DNA of 15,402 bases from the NCBI GenBank assembly GCA_903896585.1, contig CAITYI010000112.1, positions 1 through 15,402 of the forward strand, in the 5' to 3' direction. The position numbers and the translations under genes were made by a program. The DNA is from an uncultured bacterium (GTDB taxonomy: Bacteria; Actinomycetota; Actinomycetes; S36-B12). The notes under the pieces are model-generated. The model was not told where the DNA came from. It worked only from the letters and a program-made list of their open reading frames with translations, and ran no database searches. Shown piece after piece: positions 7,249 through 13,989 of this stretch. Each line of letters starts with the position of its first letter. The first letter of the stretch is position 1.

Positions 7249-7563
7249 TCAGCCTTGGCTTTCATTACCCAAGTAACGATCCGCACGAGATACCTGCACT
7301 GTGGATTGCCACGCGGCCACCGCGTAATTACTGAAATAGGAATCCTTCAGCATGTCCCAGATACGCGCAATGGTGACGGGGTCGGCAAGAATCTCCACGC
7401 GAATATTCCCACCCTCGACTTCACTGACTCTGCGGTTACGAGGACCCTCGCCTTGAGCGGCACTTAATGTCCATCCGGTCGCTCCCGCGATCTTCAGATC
7501 TGCGATCAGGCGCTCTTTGAGAATTGACTCCGTGACAATCGTCAGCAGGTCTATTTCATGCAT
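7249..7563 (-). CDS. sbtB: PII-like regulator, SbtB type
   Basis: A 104-residue PII-fold signalling protein. It opens LLTIVTESILKERLIADLKIAGATGWTL, with the beta-alpha-beta start and the GATG(W/Y)T segment typical of SbtB. The T-loop region QGEGPRNRRVSEVEGGN is shorter than in GlnB/GlnK and lacks the Tyr uridylylation site. The second half IRVEILADP...I..ML..SYFSNYAV closes the ferredoxin-like fold. Cyanobacterial SbtB binds adenyl nucleotides and controls the bicarbonate transporter SbtA; its C-terminal CGPxGC redox switch is absent here, the protein ending SRADRYLGNESQG. It lies 42 nt after sbtA, which makes the pairing secure. No nitrogen-regulation genes are nearby. Confidence 0.82.
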   Translation of the reverse strand: MHEIDLLTIVTESILKERLIADLKIAGATGWTLSAAQGEGPRNRRVSEVEGGNIRVEILADPVTIARIWDMLKDSYFSNYAVAAWQSTVQVSRADRYLGNESQG

Positions 7564-7605
7564 GGGGAACCACTTCCATGTGCAGAGCCGGAGTGAACGA
7601 ATACA

Positions 7606-8634
7606 TCATAGGAACCAGCTCTCCAACGCCTGTGCCACCAGGTAGTAAATGGGTATGCCGACAATCAGGTTGAACGGGAAAGTGATTCCTAAACTACTGG
7701 TCAAGGTGATTCCGGGGTTGGCCTCGGGCAGCGCAAGTCTTACCGCCGCCGGTGCGGCAATATACGAGGCACTCGCACACAACACACCTAAGATCATGGC
7801 ACCGCCCATAGACAGGCCAGCCAGATAGCCGCTGATAATTCCTAAGGTTCCCGCAAAAACGGGAAAAACAATGGCGAAAATTATGAGCCCGGGACCGGCG
7901 GTCCGAATGTCAGAGAGGCGCCTCCCGGCTAACACTCCCATTTCCAGCAGGAACAGCGCCAAGACTCCGGTGAAAAGGCCACCGAAGAATGGTTCAACCT
8001 GTTCATAGCCTTGAACTCCGGTGAGGAATCCAATCACCAGACCCCCAAACAAAATGAGCACTGACTTTCCCAGTACAACTTCACGGATCCAATCCCGGGA
8101 AACCGAGTCCCCGGCAACCCAATCCCGGGAAGTCGCGTCCTCCACCCGAGACCGCGTTGATGCATATCGCTTGGCAAGGAGCAGCCCGACCACAATTCCA
8201 GGGATCTCAAGTACCGTCAACAAAGTCGGCATAAATCCTTCATAGCTCACATCGAGGGCATCAAGGAAGACAAGTGCGGCCGTAAAAGTTACCAAGGAGG
8301 TAGATCCATAATGGGCGGCCATGGCACCGCGATCAATTGCGTTGAGTCGAGTCACCCATTTCAATACCAGGAATACTGCAATCGGAATTACTATTCCTAA
8401 TGCGACAGCCACAACAATGGGAAGCAGTACATCAGCCGGTTCGGAGGCCCTGAGCGCCACGCCACCCTTAAGTCCAATGGCAAAAAGAAGATAGATCGCT
8501 GTCGCTTGATACACCGGATCCGGTAGGCGCAGATCTGCCTTGAGCCGGACGGAGATCACGCCAAGGAGAAAAACTAGTACGGGGACCGAGAGGACATTGG
8601 TCGATGCCATGCTCAGAGAGGCGCCAAGATCCAC
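7606..8634 (-). CDS. sbtA: Sodium-dependent bicarbonate transporter, SbtA family
   Basis: A 342-residue inner-membrane permease with about ten hydrophobic segments. Signatures of the SbtA family (formerly DUF897) are AIGLKGGVAL near the N-terminus and SYIAAPAAVRLALPEANPG followed by SLGITFPFNL near the C-terminus. Family members import HCO3- with Na+. The start is set at the GTG at 8634: it gives a family-like N-terminus, and minus-strand TACGAT (8646-8641) ends 6 nt upstream, fitting a leaderless mRNA. An ATG at 8610 is the alternative; the open frame reaches a TTG at 8709. A central hydrophilic loop carries a duplicated SRDW. A heterotroph would use imported bicarbonate for carboxylases such as PEP or acyl-CoA carboxylase; this is inference, as none is in the window. 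Confidence 0.85.
   Translation of the reverse strand: MDLGASLSMASTNVLSVPVLVFLLGVISVRLKADLRLPDPVYQATAIYLLFAIGLKGGVALRASEPADVLLPIVVAVALGIVIPIAVFLVLKWVTRLNAIDRGAMAAHYGSTSLVTFTAALVFLDALDVSYEGFMPTLLTVLEIPGIVVGLLLAKRYASTRSRVEDATSRDWVAGDSVSRDWIREVVLGKSVLILFGGLVIGFLTGVQGYEQVEPFFGGLFTGVLALFLLEMGVLAGRRLSDIRTAGPGLIIFAIVFPVFAGTLGIISGYLAGLSMGGAMILGVLCASASYIAAPAAVRLALPEANPGITLTSSLGITFPFNLIVGIPIYYLVAQALESWFL
8089..8131. repeat. 13-bp direct repeat inside sbtA
   Basis: CCAATCCCGGGAA occurs at 8089-8101 and 8119-8131, exactly 30 bp (10 codons) apart. It encodes the doubled SRDW in the cytoplasmic loop of SbtA (SRDWVAGDSVSRDW). The flanks have diverged, so it looks like an old in-frame 30-bp tandem duplication. 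Confidence 0.6.
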
Positions 8635-8640
8635 CTTGAA

Positions 8641-8646
8641 ATCGTA
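8641..8646 (-). promoter_or_regulatory. Probable -10 box of the sbtA-sbtB-murI-rph-rdgB operon
   Basis: Minus-strand TACGAT fits TANNNT and ends 6 nt before the GTG at 8634, so transcription would start at or beside the start codon. No good -35 hexamer is seen 16-18 nt upstream, which is common in actinobacteria. If correct, it drives the whole bicarbonate-transport and wall/RNA-maintenance operon. Confidence 0.35.
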
Positions 8647-8761
8647 TTGGACGCTGGAATCGAACTCCCCGACACCCACGAGGGCCGATATCCATGTTTT
8701 CACACACAAGAAGTACTAATCTGCTGCTGCACAGAGAGTGCGGCAAATAAGGAGTTATGTG

Positions 8762-9175
8762 ATGTCAAGTACAGGAACAATCCGCCGGCCATTCGGTGTC
8801 ACCCTGGTCATGATTGTGATTGCAATCGCTGCAGTATTTAACGTGGTCCTCGGAGTCCTCATGATTCTGGCTCCCATTGGTGAAAATCCAAGCATTGTGG
8901 ATCCATTTGGGACAGAACACCAGATCGGTGGCGGTTGGCTGATTTTCAACGGAATCATTACCTTGATTTTGGGCCTGCTGTACTTCTGGTTAATTAAAAT
9001 GACAGCCATCGGATCAGCAACTGCTCAAGTCATCATCCAAATGCTTTCAGTGATCAATATTGTGTTTGCGATTTTCAACCTACCCCTGGGCTGGTACACA
9101 ATCCTGCTGAGCGTAATCATTTTGCTATTGGTAAGCAGCGCTCGAGCAACCATGTGGTTTCGCCAAACCAATTAA
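8762..9175 (+). CDS. Small polytopic membrane protein, DUF7144-like
   Basis: A 137-residue protein with four hydrophobic helices (near 14-37, 58-78, 84-104, 110-126). Helix 1 ends in an extended loop, and the order matches the DUF7144-type actinobacterial membrane proteins, whose function is unknown. The ATG at 8762 is chosen over an upstream in-frame start because AAGGAG lies 7 nt before it (8749-8754), one of the best ribosome-binding sites in the window. The gene diverges from sbtA with a 127-bp gap and may share regulation with it. It converges on the MoaD-like gene, 18 bp away. Its size and topology recall the HdeD-like gene at 14705-15277, but the sequences are not obviously related. 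Confidence 0.75.
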   Translation: MSSTGTIRRPFGVTLVMIVIAIAAVFNVVLGVLMILAPIGENPSIVDPFGTEHQIGGGWLIFNGIITLILGLLYFWLIKMTAIGSATAQVIIQMLSVINIVFAIFNLPLGWYTILLSVIILLLVSSARATMWFRQTN

Positions 9176-9193
9176 TTTTTGGCTCGCAGCACC

Positions 9194-9466
9194 TTAGTTT
9201 GTGAATGGATCGGCGATCAAGAAGGTGAGTTCCTCACCCTGCTTGATCGCCGTTTCCATTCCTTGCTCACTCTTAATGTTTCGGACTCCCTCACGTGGTA
9301 TCCCGAGATAAGCGCTGACATGTCGGCGAATGCCACTGGAATCAAGGAGAACCTCGAGAAGTTCGGGATCCGCCACTAACGTGAGTGCCTCAGCAACGGT
9401 GTTCGCACCGTCTACCTCAACGCAGATTGGCTCGCTGGAATTTCTCAAAAAGAGATTAATCTTCAT
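9194..9466 (-). CDS. MoaD/ThiS-like ubiquitin-fold protein lacking the C-terminal Gly-Gly
   Basis: A 90-residue protein with the layout of the small sulfur-carrier family: MKINLFLRN first strand, a central helix (TVAEALTLVADP), a segment IRRHVSAYLGIPREGVRNI corresponding to the RRF(V)NVYLN-DVR strand of CysO/MoaD, and a final QGEELTFLIA strand. Active carriers end in Gly-Gly, which is adenylated and thiocarboxylated; here the protein ends ADPFTN. The carrier chemistry should therefore be impossible unless the gene is altered. The ATG at 9466 has AAAGGA 7 nt upstream and overlaps the DUF2017 stop by 11 nt. The clpS-DUF2017-MoaD order matches other actinobacteria, where JAMM peptidase and cysM genes often follow but are absent here. 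Confidence 0.7.
   Translation of the reverse strand: MKINLFLRNSSEPICVEVDGANTVAEALTLVADPELLEVLLDSSGIRRHVSAYLGIPREGVRNIKSEQGMETAIKQGEELTFLIADPFTN
9211..9252. terminator. Long inverted repeat, probable terminator/3' hairpin between convergent genes
   Basis: The arms CGGCGATCAAG (9211-9221) and CTTGATCGCCG (9242-9252) are perfect 11-bp complements. Inside them GGTGAG (9224-9229) pairs with CTCACC (9233-9238) around a TTC loop. Only an AA/CTG internal bulge breaks the 17-bp stem. It lies 35 nt after the stop of the plus-strand membrane gene and inside the last codons of the MoaD-like gene. On the plus strand it is followed by GTTTCC, a weak U-tract. It may end the plus-strand transcript or protect either mRNA 3' end. 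Confidence 0.5.
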
Positions 9467-9992
9467 GAAGGAATCCTTTCTCAATCAACATCTCCTGCAT
9501 CCAGGTCAACCAGCCATAGAGATCAAATAGGGCAGCGCGAGGATCGTTGTCATCTAACTCCTGATTCTCCAATGACTGCGTGATTTCCAACCTGGTTCCC
9601 AAAGCAAGCCGAAGATCATTAAGAAATCCCACCATGTCGTTCCACTGCTCATGAATTAGTTGCAATTCAAGCCCCTCGGAAATAATCTGTAAAATCCGCT
9701 CAGCCCGCTCCACGCTTGCGTCTCGCAATGAACGCTCGGTGAATCGGCGAAATTCCAAACTCGCTTCTGGGTCATCTGGGTAAGCGTCGGGATACAACCG
9801 GCTCAGCACCGGATCCGTTGGCTTGGTGGCATGCATGTCAATTCCCACCATTTTGGCAAGTGGATCCGAATCAATTTCCGAGGATTCCGGGGTGGTCAAA
9901 TTTAGGAGTTGTGCGGCCAAATCCTGAAGGATTCGAACCTCTACCTCTTCCATGACAATCTGTACACCGTTGTCAATACGGTCAATCTCCAT
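9456..9992 (-). CDS. DUF2017 family protein
   Basis: A 178-residue protein matching by position and composition the DUF2017 proteins encoded next to clpS across actinobacteria; their function is not established. It is mostly helical and acidic, with an EVRILQDLAAQLL helix near residue 25, a DPVLSRLYPDAY motif near 70, an ASLEFRRFTERSLRD helix, and a conserved-looking C-terminal DPRAALFDLYGWLTWMQE typical of the family. The ATG at 9992 is preferred to an in-frame start at 10031, which lies inside clpS. It has GGTGGG upstream and sits 14 nt after the clpS stop. The 3' end overlaps the MoaD-like start by 11 nt, so the three genes are one operon. Confidence 0.82.
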   Translation of the reverse strand: MEIDRIDNGVQIVMEEVEVRILQDLAAQLLNLTTPESSEIDSDPLAKMVGIDMHATKPTDPVLSRLYPDAYPDDPEASLEFRRFTERSLRDASVERAERILQIISEGLELQLIHEQWNDMVGFLNDLRLALGTRLEITQSLENQELDDNDPRAALFDLYGWLTWMQEMLIEKGFLHED

Positions 9993-10006
9993 GGCGACCC
10001 ACCGTT

Positions 10007-10330
10007 CTAATCCTTGGCCAAAGTGGCCCAAAGGCCATAGGAATGCATGGCAGCGACATCGCGTTCCATTTCTTCCCGTGTTCCGGTGGAAACTACCGCT
10101 CGACCTTCGTTGTGGACCAAGAGCATGAGTTGAGCAGCCTTCTCCTTTGAGTATTTGAAATAGTCAATGAATACATAGGTGACATAGGACATGAGATTGA
10201 TGGGATCGTCCCAGACTGTTGTACTCCACGGGCGGTCAGTTTCCGTGTCAAACTCCCAATCAACCGTGGGTAATGTCTCGGTTGGGGTCGATGTCACCTG
10301 AACATTGTTGCATGCGGAAATCGTGCCCAC
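10007..10330 (-). CDS. clpS: ATP-dependent Clp protease adaptor ClpS
   Basis: A 107-residue adaptor that recognises N-degron substrates and delivers them to the ClpA/ClpC unfoldase of the Clp protease in the cytoplasm. Diagnostic segments are WDDPINLMSYVTYVF, containing the Asp-Asp-Pro-x-Asn hydrophobic pocket edge, KAAQLMLLVHNEGRAVV, and the C-terminal REEMERDVAAMHSYGLWATL. The start is uncertain: GTG at 10330 is used, but a GTG at 10297 would give a 96-residue protein with a family-like MTS... start. Neither has a Shine-Dalgarno sequence. It is the first gene of clpS-DUF2017-MoaD and diverges from the cysteine desulfurase-like gene across a 68-bp gap. Confidence 0.93.
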   Translation of the reverse strand: MGTISACNNVQVTSTPTETLPTVDWEFDTETDRPWSTTVWDDPINLMSYVTYVFIDYFKYSKEKAAQLMLLVHNEGRAVVSTGTREEMERDVAAMHSYGLWATLAKD

Positions 10331-10363
10331 GGTGGGGCATAAATCGAAGGGGTAGAAAAAGAC

Positions 10364-10392
10364 TTCGTCCGAGTGAAAGCATGAACTAGAGT
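10364..10392 (+). promoter_or_regulatory. Probable leaderless promoter of the cysteine desulfurase-like gene
   Basis: TTCGTC (10364-10369) and TAGAGT (10387-10392) are separated by 17 nt. The -10 box ends 6 nt before the ATG at 10399, which would place the transcription start at the ATG. No ribosome-binding site precedes the ATG, in keeping with a leaderless message. Confidence 0.45.
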
Positions 10393-10394
10393 TC
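10383..10394. promoter_or_regulatory. Possible LexA (SOS) box
   Basis: GAAC-TAGA-GTTC is a perfect palindrome in its outer four bases and fits the GAAC-N4-GTTC core of the LexA operator known from Gram-positives and actinobacteria. It overlaps the putative -10 box and ends 4 nt before the ATG, an ideal place for repression. The flanking TCG/CGA of stronger boxes is missing (AT-core-TA), so affinity may be low or the match accidental. Confidence 0.35.
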
Positions 10395-10398
10395 TAAC

Positions 10399-12132
10399 AT
10401 GGTCGCCCCCCCGAGCCGAATTCCCCCGGCCGCTCCCGATTTACCCGAGCCAGAGATTCTTGCTCGAATTCGCGAGTCCGTAATTGGCGACGATCAAGTC
10501 ATGTACAGCCCATTTGGTCCGCGTCGTGTCACCTACGCCGATTACACCGCCAGTGGACGGGCAGTTGAATTCATTGAAAACTTTATTCACGAGGAAGTAC
10601 TACCCCGCTATGCCAATACTCACACAGAATCAAGTGGCACCGGATTACAAACCACTCGCTTGCGTGAAGACGCCCGGCAAATCATTAAGGATTCCGTCAA
10701 TGGTGATGCGGATACGTGCGTCATCTTTTGTGGATCCGGTTCAACAAGTGCCATTAATAAGCTCATTGGAATTTTGAATCTACGCATTCCTGCAGACCTT
10801 GACCGCAAATATCACCTCAGTGATCAGATTCCCTCATCTGAACGGCCGGTTGTATTCATTGGCCCATATGAACATCACAGCAATGAACTCCCCTGGCGCG
10901 AATCCATTGCGGATATTGTCACCATTCGCGAGGACTCCAACGGCCAAATTGATTGCGAACAATTGGAGCAAGAGCTCGTTCGCTATCAAGATCGCCCCAT
11001 GCGAATCGCTTCTTTCAGCGCAGCCAGTAACGTCACCGGGATACTCTCCGACACTCACGCCATTACCCAGTTGGTACACAACTACGGAGCGTTGGCATTT
11101 TGGGACTTTGCAGCGGCCGCTCCTTATGTAGACATTGAGATGAACCCAAGGTGTTCAGATCACCCCAGCGCCTACAAAGACGCAATTGTTCTGTCTCCCC
11201 ACAAATTTATTGGTGGGCCGGGAACCCCGGGGGTGCTCATCATTCGAAAGGAACATCTCACCAACTCAGTACCTGACGTTGTAGGTGGCGGCACGGTTGC
11301 TTATGTAAACGCTGAAGAACACTTGTACCTCAGCGATCCCGAGCACCGGGAAGAAGGTGGGACACCAGCCATCATTGAAGCGATTCGCGCTGGACTGGTT
11401 TTTCAACTCAAGAACGCTGTTGGAGTGGAGACCATTCGAGCTCGCGAAAGCGACCTAGTTGGTCGGGCGATTGCGAGCTGGAACACCCACCCCAATATCC
11501 ACATTCTGGGAAACCTAGATGCCGATCGATTGAGCATCGTTTCCTTCGTGATCCGTAAACCGGGCGGCAAGTACCTGCACCACAACTTCGTGGTGGCAAT
11601 ACTCAATGATCTTTTTGGTATCCAATCCCGTGGCGGCTGCTCGTGCGCCGGGCCTTATGGCCATCGATTACTCGGAATTGATCTAGACACCTCACATGAA
11701 TACGAACGGGAAATAAGTACGGGATGCGAGGGAATAAAGCCTGGCTGGATCCGCGTCAACTTCAATTATTTTATTTCTGAACCAGTTTTCACATACATTA
11801 TTCGCTCGGTAGAAATAATCGCAGAACACGGCTGGAAGCTCTTGCCGTTTTATCGATTCGATGCCGCATCTGGTCGTTGGCATCACCGGGAAGGTGCAGT
11901 TGAACCACCCCTGCGCCTCTCAATGCTGACTTACTCAGACTCTGGCGAATTGGTCTACCCCAAGAAGCACGATCAAGCACCTGAATCCGAACTTGAGAAT
12001 TACCTGCAATACGCGACCACACTGGTGAAATCGCTCACTGATCCGATTCTTGTTGAAACAGAAACGGGCATGAGTGCCGACTTTGATCTACTGCGCTGGT
12101 TCGATCTTTCTGCTACCTCACTCGAACGGTGA
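10399..12132 (+). CDS. Class V aminotransferase, cysteine desulfurase-like, with C-terminal extension
   Basis: A 577-residue PLP enzyme of fold type I, class V. Visible are YTASGRAVEFIE near the N-terminus (YxNxAAsG-like substrate edge), GSGSTSAINKLIG for PLP phosphate binding, WDFAAAAPYVDI (Asp bonding the pyridine nitrogen), VLSPHKFIGGPGTPG with the PLP lysine at Lys269, and SRGGCSCAGPYGHRLL with Cys414/Cys416 where desulfurases carry the active-site cysteine. The core ends near residue 475; about 100 residues follow that SufS/IscS lack. It may extract sulfur from cysteine, but whether it serves Fe-S assembly, tRNA thiolation or another pathway is unknown. A TTCGTC/TAGAGT promoter and a GAAC-N4-GTTC box overlap its start. 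Its last 20 bp overlap the convergent GH18 gene. Confidence 0.85.
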   Translation: MVAPPSRIPPAAPDLPEPEILARIRESVIGDDQVMYSPFGPRRVTYADYTASGRAVEFIENFIHEEVLPRYANTHTESSGTGLQTTRLREDARQIIKDSVNGDADTCVIFCGSGSTSAINKLIGILNLRIPADLDRKYHLSDQIPSSERPVVFIGPYEHHSNELPWRESIADIVTIREDSNGQIDCEQLEQELVRYQDRPMRIASFSAASNVTGILSDTHAITQLVHNYGALAFWDFAAAAPYVDIEMNPRCSDHPSAYKDAIVLSPHKFIGGPGTPGVLIIRKEHLTNSVPDVVGGGTVAYVNAEEHLYLSDPEHREEGGTPAIIEAIRAGLVFQLKNAVGVETIRARESDLVGRAIASWNTHPNIHILGNLDADRLSIVSFVIRKPGGKYLHHNFVVAILNDLFGIQSRGGCSCAGPYGHRLLGIDLDTSHEYEREISTGCEGIKPGWIRVNFNYFISEPVFTYIIRSVEIIAEHGWKLLPFYRFDAASGRWHHREGAVEPPLRLSMLTYSDSGELVYPKKHDQAPESELENYLQYATTLVKSLTDPILVETETGMSADFDLLRWFDLSATSLER

Positions 12133-13933
12133 ATTCATTAGATACCCCGGCTAAAACACCACGAGCAGGTCGCGTCACCACTCGATAGGTGTACTTCCCC
12201 CGGGCATTTGGAGCTTGATCCTTAACCACCGCCCGACCATTTGGACCCGTGCGGGCTCCTGCAGTCCGCTTCCAGGCACCATTTTTCTGACGCATTTGGA
12301 GAACTATCTTTTGTCCATCGACTCCCGGTCGTGCAATAACTCGAACTTTCACCGCTCCCTTTTTTCCTACCTTTTTGGTTTTGAGGTTAGCCGTCACGGT
12401 GGGTGCGATATTGATGGTGAATTCATTTGATATCACTTCAGGTGTTACCTCTGTCGCCCCGATAACAACTCGGAACTTTCCACCCGTCTTTAGATCAATG
12501 GGAAATCCAACCGCGCCATCGGGACCCGTTGTTCCGGTGGCAATATCTGTCCAGGAATCACCAGCAGACTGCTGAATTACCGCAGGCGCTCCAACTATTG
12601 GAACACCGTTGAGTTGACCCGAGGCTGTCACAACTGCAGGTTGACCGGTAACAAATACTTCCGGTGCCTGTACCGCAACCTCGGGAACCGCTGGGGCGAG
12701 TGATTGGGCATAAGCCCGGATTAACGGCCACTGCTCAGGGTTATCTCCGCCAATCGTCCAGAAGGCAGCCCCTTTAATGCCGAATTCCCCCACAAGTTGG
12801 GTCCGAGCCAGAATCCCCTGCGGACCAACGAACCACATGATTTTGGACGCCGCGCATGTTTGACTATTTCCACCAGAATCAGTCCAGGTCACCTGCTTTT
12901 GGTATTCGAAATAACTCTCTTTTTTACTGTCATCCCAAACAGGTTGTCCGCCTTGGCTGGCAATGAACGCTGGGATATCAGCATCTGTCATGGAGCCGCG
13001 GGCGGTCAGCGAGTTGAAAACCGCCTTTTCTGCACCCGAACTTGATGAACTTGGGCAGGTTCCGGTGAGTTTAAATGCGCCACCAGATTTTTTCTGTGTC
13101 CAAAAGCGACCGTAAGTGGGTACGCCAATCTGTAACTTCTGAGGGTCCATGACAGTCGCGGAGTACTGCACAATGCTGCGCACCCAGCTATACGGAGCAA
13201 TCGGACCGGCGACTGAATAGCTGTAGTCATACGCCATGATGCGAATCAGATCCACAAATGGTGCGATGCCATCCATGTTGTACACGTAATAGCCGTTATT
13301 CCCACCACATGCCCCACTCATGGAACACGGTGGCGGAATTGTCACAGATAACTTTTTCCCTTGGGCGCGTAATGCCTCACCCAGCTGTTGAACAAAAACG
13401 GTCCAGTTGGGTCGAGTGGAATCCCAGGTGGCTCGTCCATCTGAAAATGCGAATTTTTCATAGTCAAGATCGATGCCATCGTAGTTATTTGAGACCACGA
13501 GATTGACGATTTCATTCACATGCGCCGCTCGCTTCGCTGGATCGGCAAGCACACTCGCCATCCGCTTGGCCGGGGCGGCATCCGCGATCGCAGGCAGGAT
13601 AGCTATTCCAGCACCTCTTAATTGGCCCACTGCCCAGGCTGCGTTTGTGGTGGCGGAGCCGTAATTGGAGTTGAATGCGATCTTGACATTTTCTCCACTA
13701 GTTCCGGTCGCCGAATACCAAAACGGTGAAACATCGGAAATCACATCAGCATTATTAACAGCGTTAATAACGCCCACCGGAATCTTCTGCGAGGACATCC
13801 AATACGGAATCCACCCACTAACAATCTTGACCGGCGGATTGTTGGCCTGAACCGGCGCAGCAGTGAGTCCGATCAACAATGCTGCACTGGCTGTAGCGGC
13901 AACAGCAGAGCGAATAATGGTGGGGGAAGGCAC
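12113..13933 (-). CDS. Secreted glycoside hydrolase family 18 protein with two C-terminal Ig-like domains
   Basis: From the GTG at 13933 a 606-residue protein. Residues 1-30 form a Sec signal peptide (short basic start, hydrophobic AVAATASAALLIGL, AxA cleavage near Ala30). The GH18 domain (about 35-415) has the catalytic DGIDLDYE with the acid Glu at residue 159, preceded by the IVSGWIPYW strand, and an MAYDYSYS motif. It ends at WTIGGDNPEQW. Two beta-rich segments follow (about 430-515 and 520-606); the last is Lys/Arg-rich and could bind anionic wall polymers. Substrate is likely an N-acetylglucosamine polymer (chitin or peptidoglycan). A TTG at 13960 would add a non-signal-like tip. An IclR gene lies just upstream on the same strand. 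Confidence 0.85.
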   Translation of the reverse strand: MPSPTIIRSAVAATASAALLIGLTAAPVQANNPPVKIVSGWIPYWMSSQKIPVGVINAVNNADVISDVSPFWYSATGTSGENVKIAFNSNYGSATTNAAWAVGQLRGAGIAILPAIADAAPAKRMASVLADPAKRAAHVNEIVNLVVSNNYDGIDLDYEKFAFSDGRATWDSTRPNWTVFVQQLGEALRAQGKKLSVTIPPPCSMSGACGGNNGYYVYNMDGIAPFVDLIRIMAYDYSYSVAGPIAPYSWVRSIVQYSATVMDPQKLQIGVPTYGRFWTQKKSGGAFKLTGTCPSSSSSGAEKAVFNSLTARGSMTDADIPAFIASQGGQPVWDDSKKESYFEYQKQVTWTDSGGNSQTCAASKIMWFVGPQGILARTQLVGEFGIKGAAFWTIGGDNPEQWPLIRAYAQSLAPAVPEVAVQAPEVFVTGQPAVVTASGQLNGVPIVGAPAVIQQSAGDSWTDIATGTTGPDGAVGFPIDLKTGGKFRVVIGATEVTPEVISNEFTINIAPTVTANLKTKKVGKKGAVKVRVIARPGVDGQKIVLQMRQKNGAWKRTAGARTGPNGRAVVKDQAPNARGKYTYRVVTRPARGVLAGVSNEFTVRVR

Positions 13934-13989
13934 ACCCCATTGTGCGTCAGAGGCGCCCAAGGCTCAAATCATGGCCCGGTGTGGGCGTG

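Noticed and set aside
8468..8746. Open frame on the minus strand overlapping the sbtA start
   Set aside because: It is out of frame with sbtA, has no family-like composition and overlaps strongly conserved SbtA sequence.
10834..11131. Long open frames on both strands within the cysteine desulfurase-like gene
   Set aside because: They shadow a gene with intact PLP motifs and have no ribosome-binding sites or recognisable domains.
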